This document shows positions 1 to 9,736 of a stretch of DNA of 64,000 nucleotides, piece after piece. Source of the stretch: Budvicia aquatica DSM 5075 = ATCC 35567. GTDB taxonomy: Bacteria > Pseudomonadota > Gammaproteobacteria > Enterobacterales > Enterobacteriaceae. How positions within the stretch are numbered: position 1 is the stretch's first letter; the number at the start of each line of letters is the position of its first letter. The notes beneath the pieces were generated by a model. That model worked only from the letters and a program-made list of their open reading frames with translations, had not been told where the DNA came from and did not search any database. The stretch covers positions 121,040 to 185,039 of the forward strand of contig NZ_ATYS01000005.1 of assembly GCF_000427805.1 (NCBI RefSeq), given 5' to 3'. Both the position numbers and the translations under genes were made by a program.

Positions 1-2012
1 CCGTTCTGACGTAAATCCCCCATACGCTGTAACAGAGTCTGGGTTTCGGCATAGTTCATCAGGTAACCGATATTCAGGAAGTTAGCACCCGCATCGGCGG
101 TGGTAGTGATTTCTGGCTCTGTTGGCGGTAACCCTGTATCAGTAGACGCACCGAACAACTCCCAGCCAGTCCCGGCCTTTCTTAAGTCGTATTGGTATCC
201 GCCCAACTCAACTTTACTGTTCATTGAGAACTGGCCATTACCATCGGCAGTTTCCACCACGGTTAAGGTTTCAGCGCCGTTGGTTGCAGCAGAACCATTG
301 TTAATTACGGTTAGTGTATGGCTACCTTCGGTGGTTCCGGTTACCCGCAGCAGGTCTGAGCTATTATTACCGCTGCCATCACCGACAATATCGGTGCGCA
401 GTTTAAAACTACCCTGCCCGCTTAAGTTTTCAACGGTTAATACGTTGCGCTGCGAATCCGAATTCTGAGCATTAAACAGCGTCACTTCGCCATTATTCAG
501 TAATGACAAAGAATCAATCGAAGAGTCGCTATTCATGACCCAATTAGCGTTATCAATCGCAATATTGACTACGCCATTTTTAACATCATTATCAATATTA
601 GCAGCAGAACCCTGCCAGTTAGCGCCCTGCGACAAATTGAGATTTAACGTTGCCAGATAATCATCGACTTGGAATGTCGATATATTGCCGACCATCGAGG
701 CGCTATCAGACAGGTTCATTTCAAGGCCGGTATCCGCTCTTTTAGCCTGTACCTTTAATGCACCGTTTTTACCTTCAATCAATGTCTGACTGCCGGAGGC
801 ATTAACAATGGCCTGACCGTCAATGGAGTCGATGGCTAATCCATTGGCGTTAATTTGGCTATCTTTTAAATCAACCGTCCCCGATCTGAATACTCTGATG
901 GAGGTCTGGGTATCTTTTTGGTTATTAATAACGCTATTGGTTAAATCGACCAGGCTGGTCTCACCGGTAATCTGAATCGCCTGTACATTTTCGTTGGCAT
1001 TAATAACCAGATTGTTGCCCAGCAGAGTACCGCCGGAGGCGACATGGGTACCTAAAAAGGCATGATCGCCTGACACGTTTAGCGTAGTGTTATCCAGCTT
1101 TAAAATGCTGCCACCGCTAACTGTAGTGGCGTAGCGGCCTTTGGCTCCGTCTGCGGTATTACTGACATAATCCAATGTTAAATTATCACCGGTAATATTA
1201 CCTTCGAATATGGTCTGGCCTTTATTGCTTTGGATCTGACTATTGGTTAACTGAATATGCCCGCTGCCCAAAAATAGGATTCCGTTATTCAGATCTGCAT
1301 TCACATCTGAAACTACCGTCAATCTGTCACCAATAATGGTGCCACTGGAATGAGTCTGAATAGAGTAGTAAACGGCTTCCTGATCGCTGCCGTTACCTAA
1401 AAGGTGCAACCGGCTGTTGCTGATATCAATAACGCCATCACCGACGGCTTCCATCATATAGGAATTATTGCTGGTGAAATTTGAATTAGTAATCTTAGCG
1501 ATTCCGCCCTTTTTAACATCTCCGGCCCCGCCTACCGATAACATATAGTCTCCCACGTTAGGCCCGGAGTCCGTTACCGTCAGATTATCAACAACCAGTT
1601 CTCCCCCGCCCTGTACTCTTAGAGCCGGTGATGCACCAGAAATCGCAGAATGATTATAAGTACCACCGTTAATTGTCAGCTTCCCATTATTATTAACGAA
1701 TAGGCCATATCCGCCATTTTTTGTGTTTAATATCTCAGCAGAGACTTCATTTAGCGTTAATTTACCCCCATTAATAAATATGCCGTTGGCGTTATTAATT
1801 GTAATCGGATCGCTAGCCCCCCACACTTCTTCAGCATCATCAGCCGTTATTGTTTTAGGTGCAGTTATTGGCGCAGCGCTTAACATTAAAGGGAAACTGA
1901 TAATGCTGCTACAGATTAATAAAGACAGAATATTTCTATTCCACTTAGGCATATTTAAACTTAGATTATTTATCGCTGGCTTCTTGCCAAGTGACTTATA
2001 TTCAAATTCCAT
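1..2012 (-). CDS. Autotransporter passenger, C-terminus cut by left window edge
   Basis: Reading the minus strand from an ATG at 2012 gives 670 codons without a stop in the parts I translated (both ends and 483-530), running off the left edge. Residues 1 to about 50 have a basic N-terminus followed by a hydrophobic stretch (NILSLLICSSIISFPLMLSA), as in a long signal peptide. The body is rich in short Asn/Gly/Ser/Thr beta-helix rungs. Near the edge come FNAQNSDSQRNVLTVENLSG and WELFG, typical of a pertactin-like autochaperone region, and then MNYAETQTLLQRMGDLRQN, which matches the helical linker just before an autotransporter beta-barrel. The barrel itself must lie outside the window. The protein should be type Va secreted and surface exposed. 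Its linker resembles that of the autotransporter at 24051-26504. The adhesive role is inferred from family, not shown. Confidence 0.88.
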   Translation of the reverse strand, partial: MEFEYKSLGKKPAINNLSLNMPKWNRNILSLLICSSIISFPLMLSAAPITAPKTITADDAEEVWGASDPITINNANGIFINGGKLTLNEVSAEILNTKNGGYGLFVNNNGKLTINGGTYNHSAISGASPALRVQGGGELVVDNLTVTDSGPNVGDYMLSVGGAGDVKKGGIAKITNSNFTSNNSYMMEAVGDGVIDISNSRLHLLGNGSDQEAVYYSIQTHSSGTIIGDRLTVVSDVNADLNNGILFLGSGHIQLTNSQIQSNKGQTIFEGNITGDNLTLDYVSNTADGAKGRYATTVSGGSILKLDNTTLNVSGDHAFLGTHVASGGTLLGNNLVINANENVQAIQITGETSLVDLTNSVINNQKDTQTSIRVFRSGTVDLKDSQINANGLAIDSIDGQAIVNASGSQTLIEGKNGALKVQAKRADTGLEMNLSDSASMVGNISTFQVDDYLATLNLNLSQGANWQGSAANIDNDVKNGVVNIAIDNANWVMNSDSSIDSLSLLNNGEVTLFNAQNSDSQRNVLTVENLSGQGSFKLRTDIVGDGSGNNSSDLLRVTGTTEGSHTLTVINNGSAATNGAETLTVVETADGNGQFSMNSKVELGGYQYDLRKAGTGWELFGASTDTGLPPTEPEITTTADAGANFLNIGYLMNYAETQTLLQRMGDLRQN

Positions 2013-2769
2013 GAAAGCTCCAAACATCAATATATAACTGACATATCAACATGGAAGAAACAAATAAAATCAATAACTTCCATGTCACTCATTACAAAAA
2101 ACTTATCAGATCACACTCATTGTGATATAAATATTCATTCTGCTGCTCTTTTAGAGACGATAGATTAGTTGCAACTCTCGCCACATAAAAACAAGATACT
2201 GCTCACAGATGATTTAACAACATATGTTACCAGTGAGTAGTGATATATCAACAGATTAGATCGAGTTGAGTTTGCATGATGGAATTTAATATAAAATAAA
2301 ATCATTTTTAAAGGTCAAAAGCCTAGCCAAGATCGGATTAACGATCAAAAAGATCTAAAAAATCATAAATATTTAAATTATTTGAAACAAAAAACTTAAA
2401 ATAAACCATAGCAACCATTTCAAATGAAACAACCATTATTTGAAGGCATATCAAACCACCTAAAACTTAATAACTAGAATTTCATTCGATAATTATTAAT
2501 TCTCGAGAAATTTATCTAAATAAAGTGTTTTTTTTACCACCAAAAATAAACCAGCCAACGCTGGTTTATTTATTATTTGAGATATTCGAATTTCATTGCC
2601 CCATATCTATAGCCATCTTTTGGCGTCTAGATACGTAGCGGTATGTTGCTGGAGAAAAAGTGATAGCTAATAAAAATAGGCTACAGGCGATCGTTCTGTC
2701 GCTCTGCTTTAATTCAAATCAGGCTTGCTGTAATCTGCCTGATTAATCATTTATATGGCCTTCACTCTC
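2013..2769. other. AT-rich intergenic region upstream of autotransporter
   Basis: There is no credible ORF on either strand. The first part (about 2040-2530) is strongly AT-rich and should carry the promoter of the autotransporter that reads leftward from 2012, but I cannot point to convincing -35 and -10 boxes. The right part holds the hairpin listed separately at 2544-2571. Confidence 0.6.
2544..2571 (-). terminator. Hairpin downstream of the mdtNOP operon
   Basis: A perfect 12-bp stem (AAATAAACCAGC and its complement) with a CAAC loop. On the minus strand it is followed by TTTT and then GGTGG and further A/T-rich sequence, so it can end transcription coming from mdtP. On the plus strand it is followed by TATTATTT. 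The U-tract is short on both sides, so it may be only partly efficient. Confidence 0.6.
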
Positions 2770-4320
2770 TCAATAAAGAGAGCCTGCTGTCGTTGATTTG
2801 ACGCTTACCAAATCCTCCGGGGAACGGGTCATCTGCCCCATAACAAAAGCCAGATTAGCCGCAGCAACCAAAGACGCCGCATAGGCATCAGTACTCATTT
2901 GCTTCGCGCTCAACAAGCCATTCGCCGTCTCGTTTGCCATGGTAATCGTTCCGACGCCGCTACGGTAAGATTCGAGAGCCGCATCATAAGTAATAGCCGA
3001 CATTTTCACTAAGCTTAAGGCGGCCTGATAAGACTCAAGGGCCGAGCTCAGCATATTGGCGGCTAGTACAATTTCACGCGCCGCCAGTTCCTGGGTTTTC
3101 TTAAAATCTTCAGCCGCTACCGCGGCCCGGGATTCAGCCTCTTTAACCCGGGCGGCACGAATTCCGCCGTCGTAAATAGGCATGCTGACACCCAGCAAAA
3201 TACTGGATGAAGACATCTGTGGCCCAACCGCCGGTAGCCCCTGAATATCGAAGCGCCCATTGCCACCGGCAACTGCACCGCCAAGATAAACCTTAGGTAA
3301 AAAATCGGCTTCCGTCGCCTTGATACCTGCCATGGCCGCTTCTGTTGCCGCATAGCTGGCTAAAACATCTGGTCGTTGTGAAAGAGCCAGCTTTATCATT
3401 TTTTCGGTAGGCGCACTGGTTGCCTTAGGCAGAGCACGATCTTCACTATAACCGACCTTAATCGCCAATGACGGAGAGACCCCCATCGCACCAAGCAGCG
3501 CTTGATAAGCATCTCGCTCCATATTCTTGGTTACCACTCGACGCAGTTCAGACTGGGCAACCTGCTGCTGTGCCATCGCCACCTCTACCGTTGTGGCAAT
3601 GCCATTTTTTCTACGCTGTTCGGCCGCATCCTGAATCTGGCGGCTATTGCGTAGTGCCTGCTCTGCCAGCTTAGTTTGAGTTAATGCCGCTCCGTACTGA
3701 AAATAGGTGCGGGTAACATCATAGATGAGCTTCTGATGCATCCCATTAAACATCACGTTGGCCGCGTAAGAATTTTTCCGGGCAGCCTCAAGCAGCGCGC
3801 TGCGCTGCCCGAAATCAAAGATCAACCACTGCAATGCCAATGCAGGCACCACCGCACTCTCAGTGGTATCAATATCCTGTTGATCGCCGATAGCATAAGG
3901 CAAAGGGGAACGGGTTTTCTGGTAGCCACCAATAACGCTGGCAGTGATCATCGGCAGAAAAACCGCCTCCCCCATTCCGACGCCCAATGCAGCCTGCCGG
4001 GCCTGTTGCCAGGCAATCCGGGTATCAGAATTTTGGTTCTGGGCAATATCAATCAGTTCATCCAACCGATATACATGCCCTTTATCTGTCGCCGGCAGTG
4101 GCGGAAGTTCAGCCACTTTGGGGTTGGCGGGGACAGAAAAACCGCCGGCTCCCGTCGACATTCCGCTGTCCAAACTGGGCGCCCAGGGTTCAGTATAAGA
4201 GGCCGGGGCCAGATCGAGCTGTTGCGTAGCACAGCCTGAAATCAACGCACACAGGCCCGCGACCTTGAAAACAAAGCCGATATTCGTTAACCGTGCCGTG
4301 AATACACCACGCATCATCAT
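2770..4320 (-). CDS. mdtP: MdtP-like outer-membrane efflux lipoprotein (TolC/NodT family)
   Basis: This is the outer-membrane channel of a tripartite efflux pump. The 516-residue protein starts with a hydrophobic signal ending in a lipobox (LISGC, Cys30), so it is probably a lipoprotein. Two long alpha-helical, alanine- and glutamine-rich repeats follow, roughly residues 85-290 and 300-505, each shaped like an outer-membrane efflux protein repeat with its beta strands (for example the segment around TYFQYGAALTQTKLAEQAL). It begins one base after the stop of mdtO, so it is translationally coupled to it. The gene order ytcA-mdtN-mdtO-mdtP equals that of E. coli, which is the main reason for the symbol. 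The exported substrate is unknown; related pumps export aromatic acids, antimicrobial dyes and peptides. The start has three Met codons in a row and could be any of them. Confidence 0.88.
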   Translation of the reverse strand: MMMRGVFTARLTNIGFVFKVAGLCALISGCATQQLDLAPASYTEPWAPSLDSGMSTGAGGFSVPANPKVAELPPLPATDKGHVYRLDELIDIAQNQNSDTRIAWQQARQAALGVGMGEAVFLPMITASVIGGYQKTRSPLPYAIGDQQDIDTTESAVVPALALQWLIFDFGQRSALLEAARKNSYAANVMFNGMHQKLIYDVTRTYFQYGAALTQTKLAEQALRNSRQIQDAAEQRRKNGIATTVEVAMAQQQVAQSELRRVVTKNMERDAYQALLGAMGVSPSLAIKVGYSEDRALPKATSAPTEKMIKLALSQRPDVLASYAATEAAMAGIKATEADFLPKVYLGGAVAGGNGRFDIQGLPAVGPQMSSSSILLGVSMPIYDGGIRAARVKEAESRAAVAAEDFKKTQELAAREIVLAANMLSSALESYQAALSLVKMSAITYDAALESYRSGVGTITMANETANGLLSAKQMSTDAYAASLVAAANLAFVMGQMTRSPEDLVSVKSTTAGSLY

Positions 4321-4321
4321 G

Positions 4322-6295
4322 TCATCCCGTTCTCAAAAGTTTCTCAAGCCGATTTATATGCCGTTGAATCGTTAGCTCGATTGTCGATAAATGTGACCTT
4401 GCCGATTCGCCATCTGGTTGTTTAGCCTCAGGTGATGGGCTCACCGCGTCACTGTCGACAGAAAGATGCCGCAGCCGTCGGACATCACCGTGTTTTTTTT
4501 CAGTCGGCAGAAACAGAACCGGGCACAGAACGCTCATTTCGGTAAGTATTGCCTTCAGGCGAGCACGTTCTTCATGCGCAGGCCGTAGCTGTGCAGGTTC
4601 AAAGGGAATCAGTACCAGTTCCTCTTGTGCACTGGCCAGCTCAGCCTCAACCTCTGTCGCCTCTCTTAAAGCACTGGCTCGGGCATCGGGCGGCAACGCC
4701 GCCAAATTGGTCAGGCCGACCAATGCCCGGCTGATGCGTTGGCGCACAGAGTCAACAATCGCCACCGGCCACAGTAAGGTAAAGGTCACATACACCACCA
4801 GATTCCCCAACAAAATGCCAAGCACCCTGTCGAGCGCAACGCCCATATCAATGCTCGGCCCGAAGCCCTGTAATACCGTCAGCAGAAAGGCCAGGCCGAT
4901 TTGTACGCCGGCATACGCGATTCGCTCATTACCGCTCGAGACCCAGGCAGCGAGCAGGATACCGGCAAACACCAGCGCCATAAGTTCACCAACATCATTC
5001 AGGTGCGGAATAATAAAAATAATCGCCAATACGCCCATCGCCGCCCCAATCAGGCAGCCAATAATGCGCAATATCAGTTTATGTATGGTTTCACCGGTGG
5101 TCCCCAACGCGGCGACATAACAGGTAATCATTGCCGTATGAATATCCTGCCAGTCCAGGGCGGTATAGGTGAGATAACAGATAAATGCCGCAATCGTTGT
5201 CTTTAATGCGAAGCGCTGATGGACAGGGTTAGTTACCGCATCAGCGGCAAAGAATGTTGCTTTCGGCGCGGTGGGGTCTTTCATATTCACAGGGTGCGTC
5301 AGCGCTATCAAACAGTCCCTGATTTCACGCATATCACTACCGGTACTTTCCTCTTGGCTAAATTCGGCAGCGGGAATAGGGTTGCCGGCGGCTATCGCTT
5401 GCGCAGTTGCAGCGCAATATGCGGAAAACGCCAGGCGTTCGGCCTCAACGATATTGTTGTTTTCATCATTGTTTTCATTGTTGTTTTCATTGTTGTTTTC
5501 ATCGTTGTTTTCTATGCTTGTCGGCAAGGCTGATACCGCCAGCAGCAGGCGATAGCTATTGATGACTGCATTATCAAGCTCAGCCGCTTCAGCCGCAGGA
5601 CGAAGATGAAAAATTCGCACAAAAAGGGCCCGCTGCTGATGTTCAGTCTGCCCTTCTTTTAACAGAGAATGAATGCGGGCCCTGTTGGCGGAATCAGGAC
5701 GTTGCAGCATATCCCCGGCGGCCAGCAAGCGTTCAGATAAGCTCACCCGCAGCACCCGTTGCGGAGTACGGCCAAGAAAAAGATTAAAGCCAACGATCAG
5801 CATCATCGGGGCGACGGCCATCAACCAGGCATACAGCAGCGCCCTTGTCGCCACTTCACCGAGAGGAATATCACTGAGCAGCGTCATCACAAAAGCAATC
5901 ACCAGCGCAATAATATTACCTACCGGGCCAAGCTTGCTGGCCGAGCCCAAATAGACAAACAGAAACGAGCTCAGAAGCAGGGCCGCCATGCGTAAAGGCG
6001 GAGCCTCCAGGGTAAAATGAATCAGCAAGAATACCAGCCCGACCACCAGCGACACTAAGAGGGTTACCGCAATGGCCATAACCATGCTTTCGACGGCGTC
6101 AGGCTTCATAACGAAAATAATCAGATAGCAGCTGATAGCTGATTCAGGAATGCCGTACACCATCGCAACAGCAGACATCAGCGCACACAGCGCAGCAACG
6201 CGCCAGGTCATCGCCAACCGCCCGGGGAAATAGGCCAGATCGGCCCTGACCTGACGCAGCATGCCACCTAAGGCACTATCAGCAATCCGTGTCAT
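4322..6295 (-). CDS. mdtO: MdtO-like FUSC-family inner-membrane efflux transporter
   Basis: The inner-membrane component of the pump, 657 residues, close to E. coli MdtO. Two hydrophobic blocks of several transmembrane segments (about residues 28-180 and 360-510) are each followed by a soluble region, the usual FUSC (fusaric acid resistance/aromatic efflux) plan. The second block contains DWQDIHTAMITCYVAALGTT and a long run of small hydrophobic helices. Between the blocks, in the predicted cytoplasmic part, lies a run of Glu/Asn/Asp repeats made by five 12-bp DNA repeats (5457-5516), which I would not expect in this family. The C-terminal 150 residues are helical and charged. The start overlaps the end of mdtN by 17 bp, which implies coupled translation. 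The energy source is presumably the proton gradient, by analogy with the family. Confidence 0.88.
   Translation of the reverse strand: MTRIADSALGGMLRQVRADLAYFPGRLAMTWRVAALCALMSAVAMVYGIPESAISCYLIIFVMKPDAVESMVMAIAVTLLVSLVVGLVFLLIHFTLEAPPLRMAALLLSSFLFVYLGSASKLGPVGNIIALVIAFVMTLLSDIPLGEVATRALLYAWLMAVAPMMLIVGFNLFLGRTPQRVLRVSLSERLLAAGDMLQRPDSANRARIHSLLKEGQTEHQQRALFVRIFHLRPAAEAAELDNAVINSYRLLLAVSALPTSIENNDENNNENNNENNDENNNIVEAERLAFSAYCAATAQAIAAGNPIPAAEFSQEESTGSDMREIRDCLIALTHPVNMKDPTAPKATFFAADAVTNPVHQRFALKTTIAAFICYLTYTALDWQDIHTAMITCYVAALGTTGETIHKLILRIIGCLIGAAMGVLAIIFIIPHLNDVGELMALVFAGILLAAWVSSGNERIAYAGVQIGLAFLLTVLQGFGPSIDMGVALDRVLGILLGNLVVYVTFTLLWPVAIVDSVRQRISRALVGLTNLAALPPDARASALREATEVEAELASAQEELVLIPFEPAQLRPAHEERARLKAILTEMSVLCPVLFLPTEKKHGDVRRLRHLSVDSDAVSPSPEAKQPDGESARSHLSTIELTIQRHINRLEKLLRTG
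5457..5516 (-). repeat. 12-bp tandem repeat inside mdtO
   Basis: Five consecutive 12-bp units on the plus strand: TTGTTTTCATCA, TTGTTTTCATTG twice, TTGTTTTCATCG and TTGTTTTCTATG. On the coding strand they give an Asn/Glu/Asp-rich tract of about 20 residues. The unit length is a multiple of three, so gain or loss of units keeps the frame and would only change the loop length. Confidence 0.9.
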
Positions 6296-7337
6296 GTCGT
6301 ACGACCACTACGGCAGTAGCACCAATACGCATCAGCTCTTCCGGTGGGTTATCTAAACTAATTCGCACCGGAAAACGTTGAACAACGCGCACCCAATTTA
6401 GTGATTTCGGAACATAGGGCAAAATACGCGGAATATTGACCAGATCTTCAGAACTTATCCCCCAGCCAATACCCTCAACTTTTCCTTGAATGGCACGCTG
6501 GCGATCGGCCATGACATACACCGTTGCACAGTCACCGACTTTGATATTTTTCAGCTCAGTCTCGCGAAAGAATGCCGAGGCGTGCCAATGCTCGGTATTG
6601 ATTAGCGTAAAAATAGCCTGATCCGGGGCCACGAACTCGCCGGTTGAGACGTTAAGCCCGACAACGCGTCCATCATGAGGAGCCCGCACTTCAGTATTAG
6701 CCAGTTCCCGTTCAGCAATGGCCAGGGCAGTACGGCGTGCCGCGACTAATGCTTCAGTCGCGGCGGTGCTGCTCACCAGCGCCTGCGCGGCCACCGACTG
6801 TTTCAGTGCCTGATTAAGGCTTACCTCTGCATCGTGCTTTGCGGTAGCGGCATCATCAACCTGTTGAGCGGTTACATAGCCTTTGGGTAATAAAGGCTGC
6901 AGCCTTGCCAGCGTCTGGCTGGCGAGCTTGAGGTTAGCCTGCGCCCGAACGACCTGTTGATTAGTAATTTCGGCATTAGTCTGTTCGGCAACCACCGTTC
7001 TTTGCTGGGTGTCGCGCGTCGCCTCCGCCATTTTTAGCTCTGCCTGAGCCTGTTCAACCCGCAGGCGATAAACCTCAGGGTCAAGAGTAAATAACAGATC
7101 GCCACGCCGAACTTTACCGTTCTCTCGCACGTTTAAAGAGGCAATTCGACCGGGAACCGATGCAGCAACGTGCACTACGCTGGCCCCCAGCTCCGCATCC
7201 TCAGACAACGGATTCAGGGTAGTCTGGCGTAATGATATCCAGCCTGATATTGCCGCCGCGACAATAATCAAACCGCTGACAATCATCGCCAGTTTCCGCT
7301 TACGTCCGCTATTTTGTAGTTTATTCATCATCATCAT
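6279..7337 (-). CDS. mdtN: MdtN-like periplasmic adaptor (HlyD/EmrA family)
   Basis: The membrane-fusion protein that joins MdtO to MdtP. It has 352 residues with one N-terminal membrane anchor (about residues 14-34) and then a biotinyl-lipoyl-like half motif (PGRIASLNVRENGKVRRGD, about 62-82). A long helical hairpin with heptad character covers about 90-205. The second lipoyl half (VRAPHDGRVVGLNVSTGEF, about 216-236) and a C-terminal beta-barrel region follow. This order is diagnostic for the family. It starts three bases beyond the ytcA stop and runs 17 bp into mdtO. The Met start has three further Met codons just behind it. No regulator of the pump is adjacent; transcription may come from the amidohydrolase promoter or from one in front of ytcA. 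Confidence 0.9.
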   Translation of the reverse strand: MMMMNKLQNSGRKRKLAMIVSGLIIVAAAISGWISLRQTTLNPLSEDAELGASVVHVAASVPGRIASLNVRENGKVRRGDLLFTLDPEVYRLRVEQAQAELKMAEATRDTQQRTVVAEQTNAEITNQQVVRAQANLKLASQTLARLQPLLPKGYVTAQQVDDAATAKHDAEVSLNQALKQSVAAQALVSSTAATEALVAARRTALAIAERELANTEVRAPHDGRVVGLNVSTGEFVAPDQAIFTLINTEHWHASAFFRETELKNIKVGDCATVYVMADRQRAIQGKVEGIGWGISSEDLVNIPRILPYVPKSLNWVRVVQRFPVRISLDNPPEELMRIGATAVVVVRHDTDC

Positions 7338-7340
7338 TCA

Positions 7341-7673
7341 TCATGCAAACAACAAAAGGGAAGAGGTAAATGCCACGGCAAGTGCCAGGCAAACATAGAC
7401 CAGCAACCGCCAAGGCAATAGGTCATCAATACCAATACGAATAAACAGGATTCTGGCTATCACCGCCGCAATAATGCCGATAAAGGCACAGGCCAACCAT
7501 GAGGGAAAATAGGAACCTAATAGCGAGAATGACGGTGCCTCCGTGCGACTACAGCCACAAAGGCCAATAACCAGTAATACAGGCAGAACCCGCCTCACTA
7601 AAAGCCGGGCAGCAGTAGCGGCCAGCCGGAAAAAAGCCCACTGCCATTGGTTTATAGAGGTTATCTTATTCAT
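7341..7673 (-). CDS. ytcA: YtcA-like small inner-membrane lipoprotein
   Basis: A small protein encoded directly before mdtN, as in E. coli where ytcA precedes mdtNOP. The recognisable part is a hydrophobic leader with a lipobox-like GLCGC, then a segment close to E. coli YtcA (LGSYFPSWLACAFIGIIAAV) and a second membrane span at the end. I choose the ATG at 7673 (110 residues), preceded by a GGGGCGGG stretch; the frame stays open to an ATG at 7745, which would add 24 residues and leave no room for a clear signal. The molecular role is unknown. Its conserved linkage suggests an accessory function for the efflux pump. Confidence 0.8.
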   Translation of the reverse strand: MNKITSINQWQWAFFRLAATAARLLVRRVLPVLLVIGLCGCSRTEAPSFSLLGSYFPSWLACAFIGIIAAVIARILFIRIGIDDLLPWRLLVYVCLALAVAFTSSLLLFA

Positions 7674-7768
7674 TACGCCCGCCCCGATTAACGCCAAATA
7701 CCGCGCCAAAAAATCAGAATGTCCATTCATTATTATTCTCAACATGCAAGCTAAGCGCCCACTGGCCG

Positions 7769-9229
7769 CTATTCTCCAAGCGTATTCTTAAAGATTTTTC
7801 CATCTTTCATAATGACTTTAAATGCGCTGTCGGGTTGAGCAACCAGTTGAATATCACTGAGCGGATTACCCGCCACTAAGATTAAATCCGCCAGCGCATT
7901 ATTCTCTACAACCCCCAGCTTGCCCGGGTAAGGGTTTCTCGGCCCGGAGAAACCACAAAGCTCGGCGTTAACGCTGGTGGCCATTTTTAAGACTTCAACC
8001 GGGGTATACCAGCGAACTAGCTTGGCTAACTGGGCCCCCTGCCGGGTTGCCAGATGCTCGTTGAACAGCGTATCGGTCCCCCATGCGGTTTTAATCTTGT
8101 ACTTTTTCGCCAGCCTATAAGCCGTGTCTGTGCCGGCCACCATTTGCAGCTGCTTGGCCCGTGACGCCGGCGTTGCCGTTGGTACCGCATCTTCATCATC
8201 AAGAAAAGGCTGCAGGCTCCACCAAATATCTTTTTCGGCTATCAGCCGGGCCGTTTCTTCATCAATCAGTTGGCCATGTTCGATACATTTCACGCCCCCT
8301 GTAATCGCCATAGTCACGGCTCTGGCGGTATAGGCATGAACGGTCACGTAGGTGCCCCAGTTCTCTGCGGCAGTCACCGCGGCACGAATTTCCTCAACCG
8401 AGCCTTCGGTAACATCAATCGAGTCATACATCGAAACGACGCCACCGCCGGCCATATACTTAAGCTGCGATGCGCCTCTCATCAGCTGTTCTCTGGCGCG
8501 CAACAATACCTTATCGGCACCGTCGGCAATCGCCGTCATGCCTACCCGTTCTGCATAGCTAAGGGGATCGGCGGGGGCATGAGGCAACTCGCCGAGCAAA
8601 CGGAAATCGCCGTGCCCTCCGGTTTGGGTAATAAAGGCCCCTGAGGGAAAAATACGCGGGCCGCGGGCAATATGTTCGTCAATCGCCCGCTTTAGTCCAA
8701 AAACGGGCCCGCCCATATCACGCACCGTAGTGAAACCACGCATTATCGTGGCATCGGCCTCTGCAATTGCCAGAGCCTGAATATAGTTAAAATCTGCCGT
8801 CATCGCCGTCATCATTGACGGGCGGGCCATAATGGCATGCCAGTGAGCGTCGATCAGACCCGGCATCAAAACGCCGCCGCCGCCATCAATGCATGTCACT
8901 TCCGGCGGTAACTTAGTACCGGCGGGCTCTACCGATTTGATTTTGTTACCTTCTACCAAGACCTGTAGACCATCTATTAAATCATCAGAAACACCGTCAA
9001 AAATACGAATATTAATAAAGGCAGTCACCGCAGCCACCTGCGCTGAGGCATCTTTATTATTTTGTGATTTAGCTGTGGGTATGGCTGCCGCCACGGTATC
9101 GGCAGTGATCGGCGCTGCATGAGCCGCTTTTTGAGAGAATACCGTATTAATACGTTTGAACGCTGGACTATGACAGAGGCAACCGCCTGAATGGGCCTCC
9201 GGGGCCTTAACCAACCGCATATGTGACAT
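7769..9229 (-). CDS. Metal-dependent amidohydrolase (imidazolonepropionase/Xaa-Pro dipeptidase-like)
   Basis: A member of the amidohydrolase superfamily, 486 residues. The metal-site signatures appear in order: DAHWHA (His129, His131), the lysine segment LKYMAGGGV, VHAY, IEHG and the terminal WGTD aspartate. The C-terminus (VVENNALADLILVAGNPLSD) is the usual composite beta-sandwich. Such enzymes hydrolyse amide, peptide or ring C-N bonds; the substrate cannot be read from sequence. The N-terminal 65 residues are an extension before the first beta-sandwich, with CLCHSPAFKRINTVFS and an Ala-rich stretch, which may be a degenerate export signal. The start is supported by AAGGAG six bases upstream. 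It lies about 95 bp before ytcA on the same strand, so it could share a transcript with the pump and act on a pump substrate; that link is inference. Confidence 0.85.
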   Translation of the reverse strand: MSHMRLVKAPEAHSGGCLCHSPAFKRINTVFSQKAAHAAPITADTVAAAIPTAKSQNNKDASAQVAAVTAFINIRIFDGVSDDLIDGLQVLVEGNKIKSVEPAGTKLPPEVTCIDGGGGVLMPGLIDAHWHAIMARPSMMTAMTADFNYIQALAIAEADATIMRGFTTVRDMGGPVFGLKRAIDEHIARGPRIFPSGAFITQTGGHGDFRLLGELPHAPADPLSYAERVGMTAIADGADKVLLRAREQLMRGASQLKYMAGGGVVSMYDSIDVTEGSVEEIRAAVTAAENWGTYVTVHAYTARAVTMAITGGVKCIEHGQLIDEETARLIAEKDIWWSLQPFLDDEDAVPTATPASRAKQLQMVAGTDTAYRLAKKYKIKTAWGTDTLFNEHLATRQGAQLAKLVRWYTPVEVLKMATSVNAELCGFSGPRNPYPGKLGVVENNALADLILVAGNPLSDIQLVAQPDSAFKVIMKDGKIFKNTLGE

Positions 9230-9736
9230 AGAATGCTCCTTTATTAGTCACTTATTGTCAGGAGTAATTGAAAAATCATTACTTTCAGCATAGAACAACT
9301 TTTTCATTTCAAGTAATTTAGGCAGCAAAAGTAGAGCAAAATGGCATTAATTCTTTTTTGTTGTTTGATTGATGATAAATATATTCACTGGATGAATTTT
9401 AAAAAGCTAAAACATACCGGCCTAATACTGATTCAACCTGTTATATTTGATAATAACAACCCTCACAATCACAGTATGATTAGTTAACCTCAATCAACAA
9501 GAACATATTATTACCATGATTTAATTGATATTTATTTAAATTGCCTGACGTAAAAAGAACTAAACTGGCTGAGCTAACAGCCATAAACAGGTAACGTTTC
9601 TTAATGTACTCTTAATATGGCGTTTTTATTTTCTTAATTTATGGTAGGCATATTAATTGCCGGGCTATTTTTTAGGCCGGATACTGAATTAAAGTGTTGA
9701 ACCGTTATGCCGTACACATAACGGCATCAGTTAATA
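9230..9736. other. Intergenic region between amidohydrolase and fimbrial operon
   Basis: AT-rich with no credible ORF. It should contain the promoter of the leftward amidohydrolase gene. At its right end lies the hairpin described at 9702-9724. Nothing else stands out. Confidence 0.6.
9702..9724 (-). terminator. Hairpin after the fimbrial adhesin gene
   Basis: A perfect 8-bp stem (CCGTTATG with its complement) and a 7-base loop, starting 13 bases past the adhesin stop. There is no clear U-run on the minus strand, so it may be a weak terminator or a 3'-end stabilising hairpin. Confidence 0.45.
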
